A DNA stretch of 7,668 nt from positions 1 to 7,668 of the forward strand of contig MWEV01000246.1 in NCBI GenBank assembly GCA_002071245.1. Reading direction: 5' to 3'. Below, piece after piece: positions 4,911-7,668 of this stretch. The position numbers were made by a program, and so were the translations under genes. Numbering within the stretch: the stretch's first letter is position 1; each line of letters begins with the position of its first letter. This DNA comes from Deltaproteobacteria bacterium ADurb.Bin026. GTDB taxonomy: Bacteria; Desulfobacterota; Syntrophorhabdia; Syntrophorhabdales; Syntrophorhabdaceae. Below the pieces are notes generated by a model. It was not told the DNA's origin, did no database searches, and worked only from the letters and a program-made list of their open reading frames with translations.

Positions 4911-5765
4911 TTGTTTAAAAGTATGTTAATATTTTTATGCTGTTTTTCGCTTTGTTTAATATGGTTAGTCGATAAATCCAATGCTGAGGAACTTCTTGTG
5001 TTTGCCGGTGCTGCAAGCAAACCAGCGACGGAAGAGGTTGTAAAGGCGTTCGAAAAGAAAACCGGAGTTAAGGTTAATGTCACTTTTGGCGGTTCAGGGT
5101 TTGTTCTTTCGCAGATGACACTGGCGAAAAAAGGTGATATTTATTTTCCTGGTTCTTCAGATTATATGGAAATTGCTAAAAAAAGGGGGGATATAATCCA
5201 AGAAACGGAAAAATATGTTGCTTATCTCGTTCCTGCAATTAACGTTCAGAAGGGCAATCCAAAAGGGATAAAGTCACTTGCCGATTTATCCAGACCAGGT
5301 GTGCGTGTTGCAATAGCGAACCCTGAAGGCGTATGCGTTGGGTTATATGCCGTTGAGATTATAGAACGTAATCTGAATAGTGCACAAAAAACAGCATTTT
5401 TAAAAAATCTTGTGAATTTTACAGAAAGTTGTGAGAAAACAGCTACCGCAGTTTCATTAAAAACAGTCGATGCAGTCATAGGTTGGAGGGTATTCCAATA
5501 TTGGGATCCTGAAAGAATAGAAACTATTCCGCTTAAGAGGCATGAAATCATCAGGGTTGGATACATACCAATCGCTGTATCAAAATTTACTTCAAATCGT
5601 GTGCTTGCACAAAAATTCATTGACTTTGTGCTTTCAGAAAATGGGAAAAAGATATTCAGGCATTATAATTATTTTATGAGCCCCGAAGAGGCACAGTCTT
5701 GGATTGGCCAGAAAAAACCTATTGGTGGTGAATATGAAGTGCCAAAAAACTGGATCAAGAGATAA
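4911..5765 (+). CDS. modA: ModA/WtpA-type molybdate or tungstate ABC transporter binding protein
   Basis: 284 residues with a TTG start, chosen because AAAAAGGA is well placed before it. Residues 1-25 are a signal peptide: Lys3, a hydrophobic core rich in Phe, Leu and Cys, then SNA as a signal peptidase I site before Glu26. The mature protein is a periplasmic oxyanion-binding protein. It has the opening ELLVFAGAASKPATEEVV, the FGGSGFVLSQM ligand loop (59-69) and the GDIYFPGSSDYM segment (75-86), typical of the ModA subgroup that also includes archaeal WtpA rather than of E. coli ModA. The C-terminal tail after about residue 258 is also characteristic of that subgroup. Molybdate versus tungstate preference cannot be read from sequence. 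It precedes modB by 3 bases. Confidence 0.93.
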   Translation: MFKSMLIFLCCFSLCLIWLVDKSNAEELLVFAGAASKPATEEVVKAFEKKTGVKVNVTFGGSGFVLSQMTLAKKGDIYFPGSSDYMEIAKKRGDIIQETEKYVAYLVPAINVQKGNPKGIKSLADLSRPGVRVAIANPEGVCVGLYAVEIIERNLNSAQKTAFLKNLVNFTESCEKTATAVSLKTVDAVIGWRVFQYWDPERIETIPLKRHEIIRVGYIPIAVSKFTSNRVLAQKFIDFVLSENGKKIFRHYNYFMSPEEAQSWIGQKKPIGGEYEVPKNWIKR

Positions 5766-5768
5766 TGG

Positions 5769-6545
5769 ATGAGTTTCAAACGTATTGCAATAACATTCAG
5801 TTTAGTCACATTTTGTTTGTATGGGGTCTTGATTCTTTCTCTTCTTTATTTTTATAAGGGATCACTTTTTTTTGAAATATTTTTTTCAGAAAGAACTTTG
5901 TTTTCCATACGTCTAAGCATTGCGACTGCGACTGTCGCTACTGTTTTCTCTATGTTTTTCGCTGTTCCTTCGGCATATGCACTGTCGAGATACAGCTTTT
6001 TTGGAAAGAAGCTTGTCGATACGATTCTTGAGTTACCCATGATTGTCTCTCCTGTTGCGCTCGGTGCTATGGTGCTTATCTTCTTTAACACTCCATACGG
6101 TATGACCATACAGAGCAATGGTTTACAGTTTGTATTTACGGTTTACGGGATACTCCTCGCACAATTTATTACTACGGCTGGTATAGCAACAAGACTTGTA
6201 AAGGCTGCTATGGATGAAATTCCACAGAGATACGAGGAGGTGGCGAAAACACTCGGTGCATCCCCTTCAAAAACATTTTTTAATGTAACGCTACCGTTGA
6301 GCAAAAATGGTATTATTGCAGCATCTATCCTTACCTGGGCAAAAGCGCTTGGAGAGTTCGGTGCTACTATTACAATAGCCGGTTCAATGGCAATGAAGAC
6401 TGAAACCATTCCGGTTGCTATTTTTATGAGGCTTGCAAGTGCTGATATTGAAGGTACGGTTGTTCTTGTACTTATATTGATTGGGATAGGCTTGAGTATT
6501 CTCTATGTTGTTCGGCTTTTTACTTCAAAAACGCCGTATGTTTGA
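5769..6545 (+). CDS. modB: ModB-type molybdate/tungstate ABC transporter permease
   Basis: 258 residues starting 3 bases after the modA stop, with AAGAGA six bases upstream inside the modA end. It is an inner-membrane protein with about five to six hydrophobic segments (roughly 7-29, 48-70, 90-106, 122-142, 181-204 and 228-250). The EAA-type loop that docks on the ATPase is at 156-176 (EEVAKTLGASPSKTFFNVTLP), followed by ALGEFGATITIAG (193-205), a strong ModB/CysT-family signature. It would form the transmembrane channel for the oxyanion delivered by ModA, driven by ModC. Length and motifs are normal, and no defect is seen. Confidence 0.94.
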   Translation: MSFKRIAITFSLVTFCLYGVLILSLLYFYKGSLFFEIFFSERTLFSIRLSIATATVATVFSMFFAVPSAYALSRYSFFGKKLVDTILELPMIVSPVALGAMVLIFFNTPYGMTIQSNGLQFVFTVYGILLAQFITTAGIATRLVKAAMDEIPQRYEEVAKTLGASPSKTFFNVTLPLSKNGIIAASILTWAKALGEFGATITIAGSMAMKTETIPVAIFMRLASADIEGTVVLVLILIGIGLSILYVVRLFTSKTPYV

Positions 6546-6619
6546 TTTTAAGTCCTTTTTCCCATAGCTATGTGTTTAATGTTGAATTTAGAATCATTGA
6601 TATTTTTGAATTAAGAAAC

Positions 6620-7489
6620 ATGCCTAAAATAGTATTGAGACATATCAGTAAAAACATTCTCAAAGATGTGAACCTTGAGATCATGGATAAAGAGCTTCTT
6701 GTACTTGTCGGGCCAAACGGGGCAGGCAAGTCCACATTGCTTAATATCATGGCGGGTCTGACGGACTACAGAGGCGAGATCTTTTTCGATGACAAAAAGA
6801 TGGATGATATTCCTCCACATAAAAGGGGGGTGGGATATCTTTTTCAAGACCTGGCGCTTTTTCCTCATTTGAACGTATATTCAAATATTGCTTATGGGCT
6901 GAATGTTCAGGGATATCCTGAAAAGGTCATTAAAAAGAGGGTTGAAGCACTGCTCGATGCGCTTCACATTGGAGGATTGAGAGAAAGGCATACCTGTAAT
7001 TTAAGTGGTGGCGAGAAGCAGAGAGTGGCTATTGCCAGGGCTTTAGCACCTTTCCAGAAAATATTGTTACTTGATGAGCCTATGTCAGGCCTTGACCCCC
7101 AAACATCTAAATATCTTAGGACGGAGTTGTGTGCCCTTCTGAAAAGACTTGAGATAACATCTGTATTTGTTGTACATGATCTTCTTGGGGCCGAGGAGAT
7201 GGCGGACAGGATAGCCATCATCCATAAAGGACAGATTGAGCAATTATCAGCACCGAATGATATATTTTTCAGTCCAAGGACTGATATAGTCTCTGAGTTT
7301 ATAGGTATGCCAAACATATTAAATTGTGATTACTGTAATATCCTTTCTATAGGCCTTGTGGAAGTTGTTTCGGGCGATATGAGTATAATACTTCCATATG
7401 AGGGTAGTAGCATAAAAAAACTTGCAATCCCACCTCATGATATATATATCAGATACAAAACCACCTGGACCTGCGCTGAACCGCTATAA
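6620..7489 (+). CDS. modC: ModC-type molybdate ABC transporter ATPase, cut short by a frameshift
   Basis: 289 residues as read. Walker A GPNGAGKST is at 31-39, the Q-loop FQD at 75-77, the ABC signature LSGGE at 128-132, Walker B ILLLDEP at 148-154, the D-loop SGLD at 156-159 and the switch histidine H186, so the ATPase domain is intact. After residue 277 the frame leaves the expected course at an (AT)5 repeat (7440-7449) and stops at 7489; the TOBE domain continues in another frame to 7667. Adding one AT unit would give 349 residues, close to E. coli ModC (352). The frame is also open back to a TTG at 6542 that overlaps the modB stop by 4 bases. The 26 extra residues resemble no ABC domain, so the ATG at 6620 is preferred, although neither start has a good ribosome-binding site. 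As encoded, it should hydrolyse ATP but lack the oxyanion-sensing domain. Confidence 0.85.
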   Translation: MPKIVLRHISKNILKDVNLEIMDKELLVLVGPNGAGKSTLLNIMAGLTDYRGEIFFDDKKMDDIPPHKRGVGYLFQDLALFPHLNVYSNIAYGLNVQGYPEKVIKKRVEALLDALHIGGLRERHTCNLSGGEKQRVAIARALAPFQKILLLDEPMSGLDPQTSKYLRTELCALLKRLEITSVFVVHDLLGAEEMADRIAIIHKGQIEQLSAPNDIFFSPRTDIVSEFIGMPNILNCDYCNILSIGLVEVVSGDMSIILPYEGSSIKKLAIPPHDIYIRYKTTWTCAEPL

Positions 7490-7667
7490 AGGCATCATCA
7501 CTGAAATATTACCCGTTAACTCCACTGTGCGTGTGCGTGTTGCAATTGGTAGCAACAATATGCTTACAGAACTTCAAAAAAGCACATTTGATGAGATGAA
7601 CCTCGGTGTAGGAAAAGAGGTTTATGTCATTGTCAAGCTACGCAGACTCAGGTATGTGGAGCCTTAG
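7437..7667 (+). pseudogene. modC: TOBE/Mop-domain remainder of modC in the shifted frame
   Basis: This frame carries the C-terminal TOBE (Mop-like) oxyanion-binding domain of ModC: from LNRYKGIITEILPVNSTVRV through LGVGKEVYVIVKLRRL to a TAG at 7665-7667. It joins the upstream ModC reading without loss of residues (PPHDIYI then SDTKPPGP) if one AT unit is added to the repeat at 7440-7449. ATG at 7437 and TTG at 7422 are open in this frame, but neither has a ribosome-binding site, so it is unlikely to be a gene of its own. It is either a broken gene end, a sequencing error at the repeat, or one state of a slippage switch. Confidence 0.8.
7440..7449. repeat. (AT)5 dinucleotide repeat at the modC frameshift point
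   Basis: ATATATATAT inside the modC coding sequence, exactly where the ATPase frame and the TOBE frame part. A change of one unit (2 bases) joins or separates the two frames. The tract is short for a classical phase-variation tract, but it is the only slippage-prone site at the junction. Confidence 0.7.
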
Positions 7668-7668
7668 T

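Overview
The window holds two divergent gene blocks from what looks like an anaerobic, AT-rich bacterium. Ferredoxin-carrying MinD-type ATPases and NifX/ORP-like metal-cluster proteins are typical of anaerobes such as Desulfobacterota, Nitrospirota or clostridia. The genus cannot be named from this sequence.

Left block, minus strand (4188 down to 122, probably continuing off the left edge): (1) a DUF134 helix-turn-helix protein fused to a NifX/ORP-type Mo-Fe cluster-binding domain; (2) a 77-residue Gly-rich, Cys-rich zinc-ribbon-like protein; (3) and (4) two tandem MinD/ParA-type ATPases, each with two inserted [4Fe-4S] ferredoxin motifs; (5) an Mrp/NBP35-type ATPase fused to a second NifX/ORP domain. 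The gene set matches the orp ('orange protein') systems known from Desulfovibrio, which have two ferredoxin-MinD ATPases, ORP and a Mrp-ORP fusion. Here, however, the ORP-like domain is fused to a DNA-binding domain. A textbook sigma70-type promoter lies upstream (TTGACA, 17 bp, TATATT), with a perfect 16-bp palindrome over its -10 box.

Intergenic region (4189-4464): it contains that promoter, a strong modE promoter pointing the other way, two smaller inverted repeats, and a 48-codon reading frame interrupted by one TGA, which ends just before modE.

Right block, plus strand (4465 to 7667): a single-domain ModE-type regulator, then modA (binding protein), modB (permease) and modC (ATPase) for molybdate or tungstate import. 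A 24-bp near-perfect inverted repeat of ModE-box type sits between modE and modA. modC is split: after all its ATPase motifs it runs out of frame at an (AT)5 repeat, and the TOBE/Mop domain continues in another frame to 7667. One extra AT unit would restore a normal 349-residue ModC.

Taken together, the right block would bring in molybdate (or tungstate) and sense it. The left block would build or carry an Fe-S or Mo-containing cluster on NifX/ORP domains using P-loop ATPases. The two points most worth following are the AGGAGG-type ribosome-binding sites found exactly at both NifX domain junctions, which suggest each fusion gene also makes a free NifX-domain protein, and the slippage-prone repeat in modC.
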